In this document: in pieces, positions 37,493 to 46,423 of the stretch | Layout: each line of letters begins with the position of its first letter | How positions within the stretch are numbered: the first letter of the stretch is position 1 | Origin: Deltaproteobacteria bacterium | Lineage (GTDB): Bacteria > SZUA-79 > Acidulodesulfobacterales > Acidulodesulfobacteraceae | Assembly (NCBI GenBank): GCA_023489335.1 | Contig: JAMDCP010000018.1 | Coordinates: 62,001-126,000, forward strand | Reading direction: 5' to 3' | DNA: 64,000 bases | Program-made: the position numbers and the translations under genes | The notes under the pieces: generated by a model | What the model was told of the DNA's origin: nothing | The model's database searches: none | The model's input: only the letters and a program-made list of their open reading frames with translations

Positions 37493-38629
37493 ATGAAAAA
37501 AGAAAATAATAAGGAAAACAAAAAGGCGAAAGAAGCGGAAAAGATAAGAGAAAAGGGAAAGAGCGAAAAATCAAAAAGGAGAAAATTTCTTAAAATGCTC
37601 GGGTTAGGGGGGCTAACCCTGGCAATAGGCGGAGCCGCCGGTTTATCAAAACCGGGAGCGGCGCTGGCATCTCCTTTAAAAAAAAGGGCGCGGGAAAAAA
37701 TAGGATTAAATACGCCGGAAAAAGGGACGGGCGTTATAACGGGTCCGTTAAAAAATATGAGATGGATGGGGTGGATGAACCCGTCGCAGGATGTAAACGA
37801 CGGATGGAACGAGTGGATGAGGACGATAGAAAACCCTCATAACCTTCCTATCTGGCATGATAATTTTTATACTATTAAGGATTCCAAACCGAAGCACCAC
37901 TGGGCAATGGTTATGGATTTAAGAAAATGCGTCGGATGCCAGGCTTGCGTTATAGCATGCAAAAGCGAAAATAATGTTCCTCTTACGGTTTTTAGAACGG
38001 TGGTTCAGGTGATGGAGACGGGACATATGGTTCCGGATAAGGACGGGACGGTAGTTACGGACGAAGGAAATTTTACCTCCGATGTAAAAAGATTTAATTT
38101 GCCGAGGATGTGCAATCATTGTGACCACCCTTCGTGCGTCGAGGTATGCCCGGTGAAAGCAACTTTCAAGAGGCAGGACGGCATAGTTTTAATAGACTAT
38201 AATCTTTGCATCGGGTGCGGAACCTGCCTTCAAGCATGTCCTTACGATATGCGTTTTTTTAATCCAGTCCAACATACGGCGGATAAATGCACATTTTGCG
38301 TTCATAGAATAGATAGGGGGCTTATGCCTGCCTGTGTAACTTCATGCGTTGGAAGGGCGAGGAAATTTGGAGATTTAAACGACCCCAAGAGCGAGGTTTC
38401 GAGGCTGATAGCCGAATATCCGACTTCGAAGCTTAAAATTTCCACGGGAAACGACCCCCAGGTTTTCTATATAGATCTAAACGGAAGATTAGTTGATCCG
38501 ACTAACCCGGAAGAGGTCAAGATGGTTTATACTTATGCAATGTCTTTTAATACTACCGCGTATCAAAAATTAGGCGGGACAGCCGTGCTGCCTATTGTGG
38601 AAGAAATGGAAGACCCTTATAAAGATTAA
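37493..38629 (+). CDS. 4Fe-4S ferredoxin-type electron-transfer subunit (TtrB/PsrB-like)
   Basis: Electron-transfer subunit of a molybdoenzyme complex, 378 residues. A Tat signal (RRKFLK at residues 29-34, hydrophobic stretch to about 55) follows an unusually long, highly charged 28-residue leader. Sixteen cysteines in four groups (CVGCQACVIAC; CNHCDHPSCVEVC; CIGCGTCLQAC; CTFC with CVTSC) predict four [4Fe-4S] clusters linking the catalytic and membrane subunits. It starts after a strong ribosome-binding site (gaggggg). Gene order B-C-A matches ttrBCA of enterobacteria. Confidence 0.93.
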   Translation: MKKENNKENKKAKEAEKIREKGKSEKSKRRKFLKMLGLGGLTLAIGGAAGLSKPGAALASPLKKRAREKIGLNTPEKGTGVITGPLKNMRWMGWMNPSQDVNDGWNEWMRTIENPHNLPIWHDNFYTIKDSKPKHHWAMVMDLRKCVGCQACVIACKSENNVPLTVFRTVVQVMETGHMVPDKDGTVVTDEGNFTSDVKRFNLPRMCNHCDHPSCVEVCPVKATFKRQDGIVLIDYNLCIGCGTCLQACPYDMRFFNPVQHTADKCTFCVHRIDRGLMPACVTSCVGRARKFGDLNDPKSEVSRLIAEYPTSKLKISTGNDPQVFYIDLNGRLVDPTNPEEVKMVYTYAMSFNTTAYQKLGGTAVLPIVEEMEDPYKD

Positions 38630-38671
38630 CTCTAATATCATTTTAAAATTTTAAAGCAAGGAGTAAATATT

Positions 38672-39871
38672 ATGACTTTATTAAACGGTTTTTTAGAAAA
38701 TCCGGTGTGGGGCTTGCCGATAGTGATTTATCCGTTTCTGTCGGGCCTTGTTGCAGGGTCGTTTGTCGTTGCATCGTTATCGCACCTTTTTGGGATGGAA
38801 AAGTTCAAGCCGTTAGCTAAACTTGCGGCTATAGTCAGTTTTGCAATGCTTATACTTGCCGCCCAGGCGCCTTTGGCAGACGCGCTTCAGCCTTCGAGGG
38901 CTATATGGGAATTATATTTCAGGGACCATTTCCCTTATTCGCCCCTGGGGATGTTCATTATAATATGGAGCCTTTATATAATCCTTATGCTTTTTGAAAT
39001 GTATTACCTGTTCAGGATTTCCAATATAAAGAGGGCAGAAGGAGATAGCGGGCTCAGGGGAAAGTTGGCAGGCATCTTTACGCTCGGAAATAAAGATTTA
39101 TCCGAAAAGGCGGAAAAAAGGGATAATAAGGCGCTTAAAATCATAGCAGGGTCGGGTATAGCCCTGGCTTTTCTATTTCACGGTTATGTAGGATTTTTAT
39201 TCGGCGCCATAAAAGCAAGGCCATTGTGGTCGAATCCTCTTATACCGGTTTTATTTATAACATCGGCTATCGTTTCGGGCATTGCGCTTATGGGTTTATT
39301 ATATGTTATAGCCTTTTCGTATTTTTCTGACAAAAATAAGGTAAATTTGGATACTTTGTCGGAGCTTAATAAATTTTTGTTATTAATGATAGGGTTTGAT
39401 ATTTTTTTTGATTTAATCGAGTGGCTTTACTCGGTGCGCTCTTATGCGCCAAAAGATATATACGAGGGATGGCATTCCGTCTTCAGCGCGGGAGGGGGAG
39501 GCGTGCTGTCTTTTAATTATCATTTTATGCAAATGACCCTTGGCCTTATAGTGCCGGGGATACTCCTTCTTTCAAAAAAAGTAAGAAATTCAAAGGCATG
39601 GACGGTAATAATTTCTGCCATGGTATTAATAGGCGTATGGGCAATGAGGTTCAATACCGTTATAGGAGCCCAGCTTCAGACAAAAATTGGACAGGGAACG
39701 GTTCTTTTTAATATCCCAGTGTTAGGCTATGATGGATATATAACGGGAATAGGGTTATTTGCGTTGGGCATATTTTTAATGTTCGTTTTCGGCTATTTTT
39801 TGGGATGGGAAGATAGGCCTGAATTAACTCCGGAATTAGCTAAAGGAAATAAAAATAAGGAGGCTTTATAA
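38672..39871 (+). CDS. NrfD/PsrC-family membrane subunit
   Basis: Integral quinol-oxidising subunit of 399 residues with about nine to ten hydrophobic segments. It begins with LENPVWGLPIVIYPFLSGL, typical of the NrfD/PsrC/TtrC family. It would pass electrons from menaquinol to the Fe-S subunit. A soluble Lys-rich loop of about 25 residues (around 118-145) separates segments three and four. A ribosome-binding site (caaggag) precedes the ATG; the last base overlaps the first base of the catalytic-subunit gene. Confidence 0.92.
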   Translation: MTLLNGFLENPVWGLPIVIYPFLSGLVAGSFVVASLSHLFGMEKFKPLAKLAAIVSFAMLILAAQAPLADALQPSRAIWELYFRDHFPYSPLGMFIIIWSLYIILMLFEMYYLFRISNIKRAEGDSGLRGKLAGIFTLGNKDLSEKAEKRDNKALKIIAGSGIALAFLFHGYVGFLFGAIKARPLWSNPLIPVLFITSAIVSGIALMGLLYVIAFSYFSDKNKVNLDTLSELNKFLLLMIGFDIFFDLIEWLYSVRSYAPKDIYEGWHSVFSAGGGGVLSFNYHFMQMTLGLIVPGILLLSKKVRNSKAWTVIISAMVLIGVWAMRFNTVIGAQLQTKIGQGTVLFNIPVLGYDGYITGIGLFALGIFLMFVFGYFLGWEDRPELTPELAKGNKNKEAL

Positions 39872-42800
39872 TGTCTATGAATAGAAGAGATTTTCTTAAG
39901 TACGGGGTTTTTGGAGTGTCCGCCGTGGCAACCGGGGCCGGTTTAAGCCAGTGGGCGGGAGGGATGTTTTATTACGAGGGGGATTATGTTTTCCCCGGTA
40001 GGACGGAAAACTGGCCAAAAGTAGATGTAAAATTTACAACCTGTAAGCAGTGTCATAGCGACTGCGCGGTTACGTCGAGGGTATTTAACGGAACGGTCAT
40101 TAAATTGGACGGCAATCCTTACGATATTCAGACTACCCAGCCCAGCATTCCTTATTCTACGCCCGCGAATGAGGCAATAACGTATGTGGGAACAAATTTT
40201 GACACAGCTAAGCCTTTCGTTGACGGAGCACATTCCCTGTGTCCGAGAGGTCAGGCCGGGAGGCAGGATGCCTACGACCCCTACCGCATATACATGCCCC
40301 TAAAAAGGGTCGGAGAAAGGGGCTCCAAGAAATTTAAAGTCATTTCCTACGAACAGCTTATAGACGAAGTGGTAAACGGCGGTTATCTCTTTAAGGATGT
40401 GCCGGGGGAGGAGAAAAGGTTCGTGGAAGGCTTTAAGCACTTATGGAACGAAGGCGCAAACAGGTTTATTCCCGCAAACCCAAAATACCCCGATTTCGGA
40501 CCCAGAACCAACCAGTATGTTTCTTACTGGGGCAGGGGCGAGGGTGGGGTGTCCAACCTTATGGCAAGGTTTGCCAATGCGCTTGGTTCGGTGAACGCCC
40601 TGCCCCATGTCTCCATCTGCGAACTGTCCCACCATGTTTCGACATTCAGGACATTCCCGGGAACCAACATGCTTAAGCCCGATCTGCCAAATTCCGAATA
40701 CCTTTTGGTTTTCGGGGCAAACTACCTCGAAGCCAATTTCCCCATGCAGACCTTAGCGAGAAGGTCTGTGGCGGCCACCTCCTCGGGCAAGTTAAAGATA
40801 GTGGTGATAGACGTAAGGGCAGGCAACCAGGTAGCCCATGCGGATAAGTATATCCCCATAGTCCCCGGGGGCGACGGAGCTTTAGCGATGGGCATGCTTA
40901 GGTGGATAATAGAAAACAAAAGATACGACGGGAACTTCCTTGAAAACTTAAACCACGCTTCCGCAAATATGAACAAAGAGCCTAACTTTTCCAATGCGTC
41001 CTACCTTGTAGTAGCCGATGAGGGGAACAAGGACTTTGCAAAGTTCCTGAAGAGCGGAAGCTCTTTTTATGCCGTGGATAAGTTTACCAAAAAGCCCGTT
41101 CTTACCTCTGTTTCTACAAAAGGCGAACTCTGGCCTACCGGGTTTTTATCCTTAAGCCCGGTTCTGGTTAACGGCGTTAACTGCATGACTTCTATGCAGA
41201 TGCTCTGGAGCGAACTCGTTAAACATAGTTTAGACGAATATGCCAGGGAAGCCGGACTTGCACCGAGGGTAATAACGGAGCTTGCGCAGGAGTTTACCTC
41301 CCACGGCAAAACTGCCGTTGCGGATTATTACAGGGGCCCGGTTAAGCACACGAACGGTTATTACCACGGCAGGGCTATCCAGCTTTTAAATGTCATGGTG
41401 GGCAATATAAACTGGCAGGGGGGTTATATCAACGGAGGGGGAAGCGCAAACATAATGGGCGGCAAGGGCTATCCCTATAATCTTGGAAAGTGGCCGGGCT
41501 TTGTTCCCGCAAAAGGGGTCAAGATTTCAAGGGAAGGCTCTTTTTACGAAAAAACCATGGAGTACAGAGATAAGGTTAGAAGGGGCGTCTCCCCGTATCC
41601 GGCGCAAAGGCCCTGGTTTCCTTTCAGCTTCGGCATGTGGCAGGAGATCTGGGGCGGAACATATTTCCAGTACCCCTATCCTGTAAAGATATTATTTCAG
41701 CACATGGCAAACCCCGCATGGTCTATGCCGGCAATGGGCGGGGTCAACGACGAAACAAAGCCCTGGATGCGCATGATAAAGGACCTGGACAAGGTGCCTC
41801 TCTTTATAGCCTCGGACATCATGGTTGCGGAGTCTTCCGCCTATGCAGACTACATAGTTCCGGATACGACCTACTTAGAGGGCTGGGGATTCCTCGGAAA
41901 CCTTCCGACATATCCCACCGCAAGGACTTCCATCAGGCAGCCGGTCATAGAGCCTATGACGGAGCGCACCAAGGACGGCAGGCCTGTATGCGTGGAGAAC
42001 TTCTTAATAGACGTGGCAAAGGCTGTTAAACTGCCCGGATTCGGCGAAAACGCCTTCTTGGAAGGCGGAAGCCTTAACGAAAGGGAAGACTATTACCTTA
42101 AAATGGCCGCAAACATAGCCTACGACTCCAAGACCTTCCTTGCCAAAAAAGGGGACGGGTTTGTTCATCTGGGGCCTGTTCCGGATGCCAACCCTAACGA
42201 GATGCTGAGCGTAAAGGACTATATTAAAAAATACGGGCATGCCCTTCGTCCCTACGAATGGAAAAAGGTTGCCTATGTTTTTGCAAGGGGAGGAAGGTTC
42301 GAGGACTACGATGTCTCCTATCTCCCCTGGGGAAAGCCGAAATGGGTAACGCACCTGTGGGGACCCAAGACACCCGTCAACCTGTATAACGAGGATGTCG
42401 CGACAACGCACAACGCCATAACGGGAGAAAGGTTTAACGGAACCACTATTTTACTGCCGCATAGAAACATGAAAGGGGAGTTTTTAGATAAGTTATACCC
42501 CAAAAGCGAATATCCCTTAAGGGCTTCCACCCACAGGCAGCCGATACATTCAAAATCCAGGACTATGGCCGACCCGTGGCTTGTCGAGCTATTGCCCGAC
42601 GCCTTCTGGGAGATAGGGGAAATAGACGCTAAGAAATTAGGCTTGTCCGACGGGGATACTATAAGGGTAATATCTCCTACCTATGAAAAAGGGATTACCC
42701 ACAGGGTAAGGATTTTGCCGTCCGTAAGGCCAGGGGTGATTACCGCTCCCACCGCTTTCGGAAGGTGGCTTTACGGCTCGGGAGAGTGGTATATAGACGG

Positions 42801-42969
42801 GAAAAAATATACGGGAGACCCCGCAAGGAACCAGGGAGTTCATCCGAATGCCCTGTTCCTTTTAGACAACTCCATTGCGGCAAAAGACGGGTGGACGACC
42901 GTCTTAACCGACCCGGTTGGCGGCTCCATGGTATATTACTATGCGCCGGTTAAGGTGGAGAAGGTGTAA
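39871..42969 (+). CDS. Molybdopterin oxidoreductase catalytic subunit (TtrA/PsrA/PhsA-like)
   Basis: Catalytic subunit of the DMSO-reductase superfamily, 1032 residues, close to the about 1020 residues of TtrA and longer than PhsA/PsrA (about 760). Tat signal NRRDFLKYG at residues 4-12. An N-terminal [4Fe-4S] site is formed by Cys58, Cys61, Cys65 and Cys124. The Mo-ligand position is probably Cys250 in SICELSHH. The C-terminal molydopterin-dinucleotide-binding domain begins near residue 880 (STHRQPIHSKSR). Tetrathionate is the favoured substrate from length, B-C-A order and the PhnD-type sensor; polysulfide, thiosulfate or arsenate remain possible. The gene is clearly more GC-rich than its neighbours. 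Confidence 0.92.
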   Translation: MSMNRRDFLKYGVFGVSAVATGAGLSQWAGGMFYYEGDYVFPGRTENWPKVDVKFTTCKQCHSDCAVTSRVFNGTVIKLDGNPYDIQTTQPSIPYSTPANEAITYVGTNFDTAKPFVDGAHSLCPRGQAGRQDAYDPYRIYMPLKRVGERGSKKFKVISYEQLIDEVVNGGYLFKDVPGEEKRFVEGFKHLWNEGANRFIPANPKYPDFGPRTNQYVSYWGRGEGGVSNLMARFANALGSVNALPHVSICELSHHVSTFRTFPGTNMLKPDLPNSEYLLVFGANYLEANFPMQTLARRSVAATSSGKLKIVVIDVRAGNQVAHADKYIPIVPGGDGALAMGMLRWIIENKRYDGNFLENLNHASANMNKEPNFSNASYLVVADEGNKDFAKFLKSGSSFYAVDKFTKKPVLTSVSTKGELWPTGFLSLSPVLVNGVNCMTSMQMLWSELVKHSLDEYAREAGLAPRVITELAQEFTSHGKTAVADYYRGPVKHTNGYYHGRAIQLLNVMVGNINWQGGYINGGGSANIMGGKGYPYNLGKWPGFVPAKGVKISREGSFYEKTMEYRDKVRRGVSPYPAQRPWFPFSFGMWQEIWGGTYFQYPYPVKILFQHMANPAWSMPAMGGVNDETKPWMRMIKDLDKVPLFIASDIMVAESSAYADYIVPDTTYLEGWGFLGNLPTYPTARTSIRQPVIEPMTERTKDGRPVCVENFLIDVAKAVKLPGFGENAFLEGGSLNEREDYYLKMAANIAYDSKTFLAKKGDGFVHLGPVPDANPNEMLSVKDYIKKYGHALRPYEWKKVAYVFARGGRFEDYDVSYLPWGKPKWVTHLWGPKTPVNLYNEDVATTHNAITGERFNGTTILLPHRNMKGEFLDKLYPKSEYPLRASTHRQPIHSKSRTMADPWLVELLPDAFWEIGEIDAKKLGLSDGDTIRVISPTYEKGITHRVRILPSVRPGVITAPTAFGRWLYGSGEWYIDGKKYTGDPARNQGVHPNALFLLDNSIAAKDGWTTVLTDPVGGSMVYYYAPVKVEKV

Positions 42970-43030
42970 AAATATTAATAAAATTAATTTTATGGATTCT
43001 TTAGAATTATCGTTTTGCCCCGCTATAACG

Positions 43031-43060
43031 TGCCCCGCTATAAAAAGCGGGGCATTTTTT
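43031..43060 (+). terminator. Rho-independent terminator of the reductase operon
   Basis: A 9-bp perfect stem (tgccccgct 43031-43039 with agcggggca 43046-43054) with a 6-base loop, followed by six T residues, 61 bases after the catalytic-subunit stop codon. Confidence 0.85.
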
Positions 43061-43144
43061 ATTAATCCTCATATGAAGAATTATAAAGTTGAGGAGCAAA
43101 CAAATAAATAAACCAGGCATCCACAGTCAAAGTTTTTACGATTA

Positions 43145-43174
43145 TTGCTTTTTATAATTAAGTTATAATATAAT
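43145..43174 (+). promoter_or_regulatory. Putative promoter upstream of the TauE/SafE gene
   Basis: TTGCTT (43145-43150), 18 bases, TATAAT (43169-43174). It precedes two tiny ORFs and the tauE-like gene. The rest of the 42970-43422 spacer holds the operon terminator upstream and otherwise only AT-rich sequence. Confidence 0.45.
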
Positions 43175-43202
43175 ATTTCGTACAAATATGAGCAGGAGGT
43201 TA

Positions 43203-43285
43203 ATGACTATGGATTGCGGATGAAGATTTTATACAAGAAACCAGGATGGTTTTTTCTTATTATTCCTTTTATTATCGCCTGTTAA
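43203..43285 (+). CDS. Possible coupled mini-ORFs ending in a 21-residue hydrophobic peptide
   Basis: After a strong ribosome-binding site (aggaggt, 43194-43200) a 6-codon frame (43203-43223) overlaps by ATGA a second frame (43220-43285) that encodes MKILYKKPGW followed by FFLIIPFIIAC. The second peptide would be a single small membrane segment. It could be a leader controlling the downstream permease or a small membrane protein. Support is limited to the ribosome-binding site and the ATGA overlap. Confidence 0.3.
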
Positions 43286-43422
43286 CTGTTTGCCCGCCCG
43301 GGCTATCTTACTTCCCATATTATTTCCTGTTAATACCTGCATTAAACATTTCATTTTTCTCCAGATAAATTTTATTTCTTATATAAATATAAAAATAACA
43401 ATTTATAAATGGAGGAATACCC

Positions 43423-44298
43423 ATGCATAGTCTAATTTATTATTTAATCGCATTTTTATGGGCTATATTTACCGGATTTATCTTTTCATCAATTGGGGCT
43501 GCCGGCGGAATACTTGCTAGCTTTGGATTTATAACCGTTTTGCATATTACCGTTGCAAATTCGGTAAAGGTAATGAGCCAAATTTTAATTATTATTTCCC
43601 CGTTAATTGCTCTTCCCGTTTATTTGCGGCAGGATAGGACTAAAAAAATAAAAAATATTTTATTTTATCTCGGTTTTATCATAGCCTTCGGCGCCATAAT
43701 CGGAGCTCTTTTCGGGTCGTGGTTTTCTAAGGAATATCTTTCCGAACTTAAATCCTTTAAGTACCTGTTCGGCTATCTGACATTTCTGGTAGCGGGCTTG
43801 ATGATTTACAATATTTTAAAACAAGGAAAAAAAATAAAGCAGAAGGATACCCCCGTTGAAGATTTAAATAAATTGCCGTCAATCGGCAGGGTTTCTTTTA
43901 AGAGGATAGACTTTGAATGCCTATCTAAAAACTACTCGGTCAGCCCGCCCTTTTTGTTTTTTGCCGGGTTTATAATAGCGGTAATATCTTCCATATTCGG
44001 CGTAGGCGGCGGTTTTTTGATTGTTCCGTTTTTAACCGATATAAACGGACTTCCTGTTTTTTTAGCCGCGGGCATAAGCATATTGGTGGTTTTAATTTCG
44101 TCTATAACCAGCGTATCAAATTATATTAGAATGGGGGTTCATGTTATAATTCCGGTTCTTATAATGACAGTTGCGGGGGTTATATTGGGTTCGGTATTAG
44201 GACCGAAAATTTCCCAGCGTTTAAACGAAAAGTGGCTAAAATATACCTTAATAGTTTTACTGTTTTTTATCGGCGTGTTTTATGTATTCAAGCCGTAG
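43423..44298 (+). CDS. TauE/SafE family sulfite/sulfonate exporter
   Basis: Eight-segment membrane protein of 291 residues in the TauE/SafE (COG0730) family. The two duplicated family motifs are visible: SSIGAAGGILASFGF near the N-terminus and SSIFGVGGGFLIVPFL near residue 195. These transporters export sulfite, sulfonates or related anions. Its place directly after the sulfur-oxyanion reductase operon suggests disposal of sulfite or thiosulfate. A ribosome-binding site (tggaggaa) precedes the ATG. Confidence 0.9.
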   Translation: MHSLIYYLIAFLWAIFTGFIFSSIGAAGGILASFGFITVLHITVANSVKVMSQILIIISPLIALPVYLRQDRTKKIKNILFYLGFIIAFGAIIGALFGSWFSKEYLSELKSFKYLFGYLTFLVAGLMIYNILKQGKKIKQKDTPVEDLNKLPSIGRVSFKRIDFECLSKNYSVSPPFLFFAGFIIAVISSIFGVGGGFLIVPFLTDINGLPVFLAAGISILVVLISSITSVSNYIRMGVHVIIPVLIMTVAGVILGSVLGPKISQRLNEKWLKYTLIVLLFFIGVFYVFKP

Positions 44299-44376
44299 CA
44301 AAACAATAATTAATAAAAATTATGGTATAATAATTTTTATCAGGAAAAATGATTGTAAATTGGAGGCATGTTAATT

Positions 44377-45444
44377 ATGAAAATGCTTTTTGAGCCTGTC
44401 GATTTAGGCGGGATTAAAATTAAAAATAGAATAATGATGGCGCCTATGTGCATGTATTCGGCGAAAGACGGCGTTGTTTCGCCGTTTCATATGGCTCATC
44501 TTGGGGCTCGCGCCGTGGGCGGTGTCGGGCTTATTATAGTCGAAGCGACGGGTGTTAGTCCCGAAGGCAGAATTAGCCCCTATGATGCCGGCATCTGGAA
44601 CGAAAAGCAGGCCACGGCTTTTAAACCCGTAGTTGAATTTTGCAAGTCTTGCGGTTCGGTAATGGGGATTCAGCTTGCTCATGCGGGAAGGAAGGCTTCC
44701 ACAAATGCTCCATGGCTTGGGGAAAGGCCGTTAAAACAGGAAGAAGGGGCGTGGCAGGTTCTTGCGCCAAGCGCAATCCCGTTCGATGCAGGTTATCCCG
44801 TTCCAAAAGAAATGGATGGGGATGATATTAAAAAGGTTGTGAAAGATTTTGCAAACGCCGCTAAAAATGCTGACCTGGCGGGGTTTGATGTCATAGAAAT
44901 ACATGCGGCGCACGGGTATTTATTAAACGAGTTTTTATCGCCTATCTCAAACAAAAGAAAAGATAAATACGGCGGAAGCCTTGAAAACAGGACAAGGCTT
45001 TTATTAGAGATAATAGAGGCTATAAAAAGCGGAAGCTGGCCAAAAAACAAGCCTATTTTTGTGAGGATTTCAGCGGTCGATTGGGTGGACGGCGGCTTTG
45101 ACCTGGAATCATCCGTGGCATTAGCTAAAATGCTTAAGAACAACGGAGTTTCCCTTATCGACTGTTCTTCGGGCGGAATTTCGCCAGCCGCAAAAATGAA
45201 TATATACAGCGGCTACCAGCTCGGTTTTGCAAAAGAAATCAAGGAAAAGGCGGGGATTGCGGTTTCGGGTGTAGGGCTTATTACAAAGCCGGAATTTGCC
45301 GACTTTATATTAAGTTCCGGAACTGCCGATATGGTCGAGATGGGCAGGGAGTTATTAAGAAATCCTTACTGGCCGTTAAATGCCGCTCACAAGCTCGGCG
45401 TCGATATAGAATGGCCTAAGCAGTATTTACGGGCAAAATTATAA
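44377..45444 (+). CDS. Old-yellow-enzyme-type NAD(P)H:flavin oxidoreductase (YqjM-like)
   Basis: FMN-dependent ene-reductase of 355 residues. Motifs: MAPMCMYSA with the regulatory Cys of the YqjM class near residue 23, HAGRKAS, EIHAAHGYLLNEFLSP, the RTRLLLEI segment and the C-terminal VEMGRELLRNPYWP. The ATG at 44377 is preferred over 44368 because the ribosome-binding site (ggagg) ends only one base before the upstream ATG. Physiological substrate unknown. Confidence 0.93.
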   Translation: MKMLFEPVDLGGIKIKNRIMMAPMCMYSAKDGVVSPFHMAHLGARAVGGVGLIIVEATGVSPEGRISPYDAGIWNEKQATAFKPVVEFCKSCGSVMGIQLAHAGRKASTNAPWLGERPLKQEEGAWQVLAPSAIPFDAGYPVPKEMDGDDIKKVVKDFANAAKNADLAGFDVIEIHAAHGYLLNEFLSPISNKRKDKYGGSLENRTRLLLEIIEAIKSGSWPKNKPIFVRISAVDWVDGGFDLESSVALAKMLKNNGVSLIDCSSGGISPAAKMNIYSGYQLGFAKEIKEKAGIAVSGVGLITKPEFADFILSSGTADMVEMGRELLRNPYWPLNAAHKLGVDIEWPKQYLRAKL

Positions 45445-45462
45445 AAGGCAAAATGGCAAAAA

Positions 45463-45647
45463 GTATCCGATTTATTTATAAATACTCCGTCCATCTTTGC
45501 CTGCATAAAACCGTTGGTTTTATAAACGCAGGCAAAGATACAGCCTTTAGGCGGCATATTCACCTGCGTCAAGGGCATGCCTTGACAATCGTACAGGTGA
45601 ATATATCACCCCTTTTAAAAAAGGGGAATTAAAAATAAATCGGATAC
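45463..45647. repeat. 185-bp multi-hairpin element with 15-bp terminal inverted repeats
   Basis: Perfect 15-bp inverted repeats close the element (45463-45477 with 45633-45647). Inside are, in order: a 12-bp stem (45493-45504 with 45528-45539) with an inner 7-bp stem (taaaacc 45506-45512/ggtttta 45516-45522); a small gcc-ttta-ggc hairpin (45543-45552); an 11-bp stem (45556-45566 with 45594-45604) with an inner gtcaagg/ccttgac stem (45568-45574 with 45580-45586); and a cccctttt/aaaagggg hairpin (45609-45626). It has no coding capacity. It could be a MITE-like mobile element, an IS200/IS605-end derivative, or a structured RNA. Confidence 0.85.
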
Positions 45648-45663
45648 CTTGTAAATTAAGATT

Positions 45664-46080
45664 TTAAGGTTTTCTTACTTCAAGCTCTTCTATTCTCTTG
45701 AAATCTTTATTGTCATACGTATATACAATAGATATTCCTCTTTCGAAAGCCCAGCAGGACATTAGCGCATCTCCAAATTTAATATTTTCACTTGAATACA
45801 AAGATATAGCATCCCTGAAAACCTGTTCGTATTCGATATTAAATTCCTGCGTGTTCAATATGGCTTCTACTAATTCTTTCACTGTTATTTTGGGAATTTT
45901 ATAGACTTTTTCAAGAACATATACGGTTTCTATAATGGCAACCGGCAAAACATGCAGAACTATTCCATCATTTTTTGCATTTTTTATAAAGTTCAATGTT
46001 TTGGCCGCTTTTTCCCCGTCGTCTCTGACAAGCAGGCGTATTATCACACTTGTATCTATAAATGCCTTATTTGCTCTCAT
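45664..46080 (-). CDS. PIN-domain toxin (VapC-like)
   Basis: A 138-residue PIN-domain ribonuclease. The acidic site residues are visible: FIDTSVIIR near the N-terminus, a mid Glu (VEAILNTQE region), GDALMSCWA and the C-terminal YTYDNKDFKRI. The gene overlaps the AbrB-type antitoxin gene by 14 bases in the antitoxin-first order usual for vapBC. It probably cleaves a tRNA or rRNA when released. Both partners appear intact. Confidence 0.87.
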   Translation of the reverse strand: MRANKAFIDTSVIIRLLVRDDGEKAAKTLNFIKNAKNDGIVLHVLPVAIIETVYVLEKVYKIPKITVKELVEAILNTQEFNIEYEQVFRDAISLYSSENIKFGDALMSCWAFERGISIVYTYDNKDFKRIEELEVRKP

Positions 46081-46300
46081 TTGCGGCTTCGGTATTTGCT
46101 TTTTCTATTATGTCTTCAATGCTCATGCCGATATCAGGTAAAAAACCGGCATAATCGAAAATTGTCCTGGTTTTTTTTAAAATTATTTCACCATCTTTTT
46201 CATCGAGCAAGAGCGGATCGCCCACTTCTATCTTTAGTTTTTTTCTGATATTTTTCGGGAGCGTAATCTGCCCTTTGGGTAAAACTTTTATCGCCTGCAT
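46067..46300 (-). CDS. AbrB/SpoVT-type antitoxin (VapB-like)
   Basis: A 77-residue protein with an N-terminal swapped-hairpin AbrB domain (VLPKGQITLPKNIRKKL ... GDPLLL) that binds DNA, and a C-terminal toxin-binding tail (MSIEDIIEKANTEAAN). It overlaps the PIN toxin gene downstream and would autorepress the pair. A ribosome-binding site (aaagaggtga) lies upstream of the ATG. Confidence 0.87.
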   Translation of the reverse strand: MQAIKVLPKGQITLPKNIRKKLKIEVGDPLLLDEKDGEIILKKTRTIFDYAGFLPDIGMSIEDIIEKANTEAANESK

Positions 46301-46423
46301 ATTTAATAATCACCTCTTTTATTATTATAGCATAAAAAATTTTATCCTACAATTTTATTTATCCTGCTTAATAAAATTTATGGATAAAAATATCTTTTAC
46401 AACAAGGTGTTTTAGAAACAAAG

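Noticed and set aside
41637-42411. Several 100-135-codon frames on both strands inside the molybdopterin-oxidoreductase gene
   Set aside because: They arise from the locally high G+C content, lack ribosome-binding sites and overlap conserved catalytic-subunit sequence.
45463-45647. CRISPR-like array
   Set aside because: The palindromes differ in sequence from one another and there is no regular repeat-spacer periodicity; no cas gene is present anywhere in the window.
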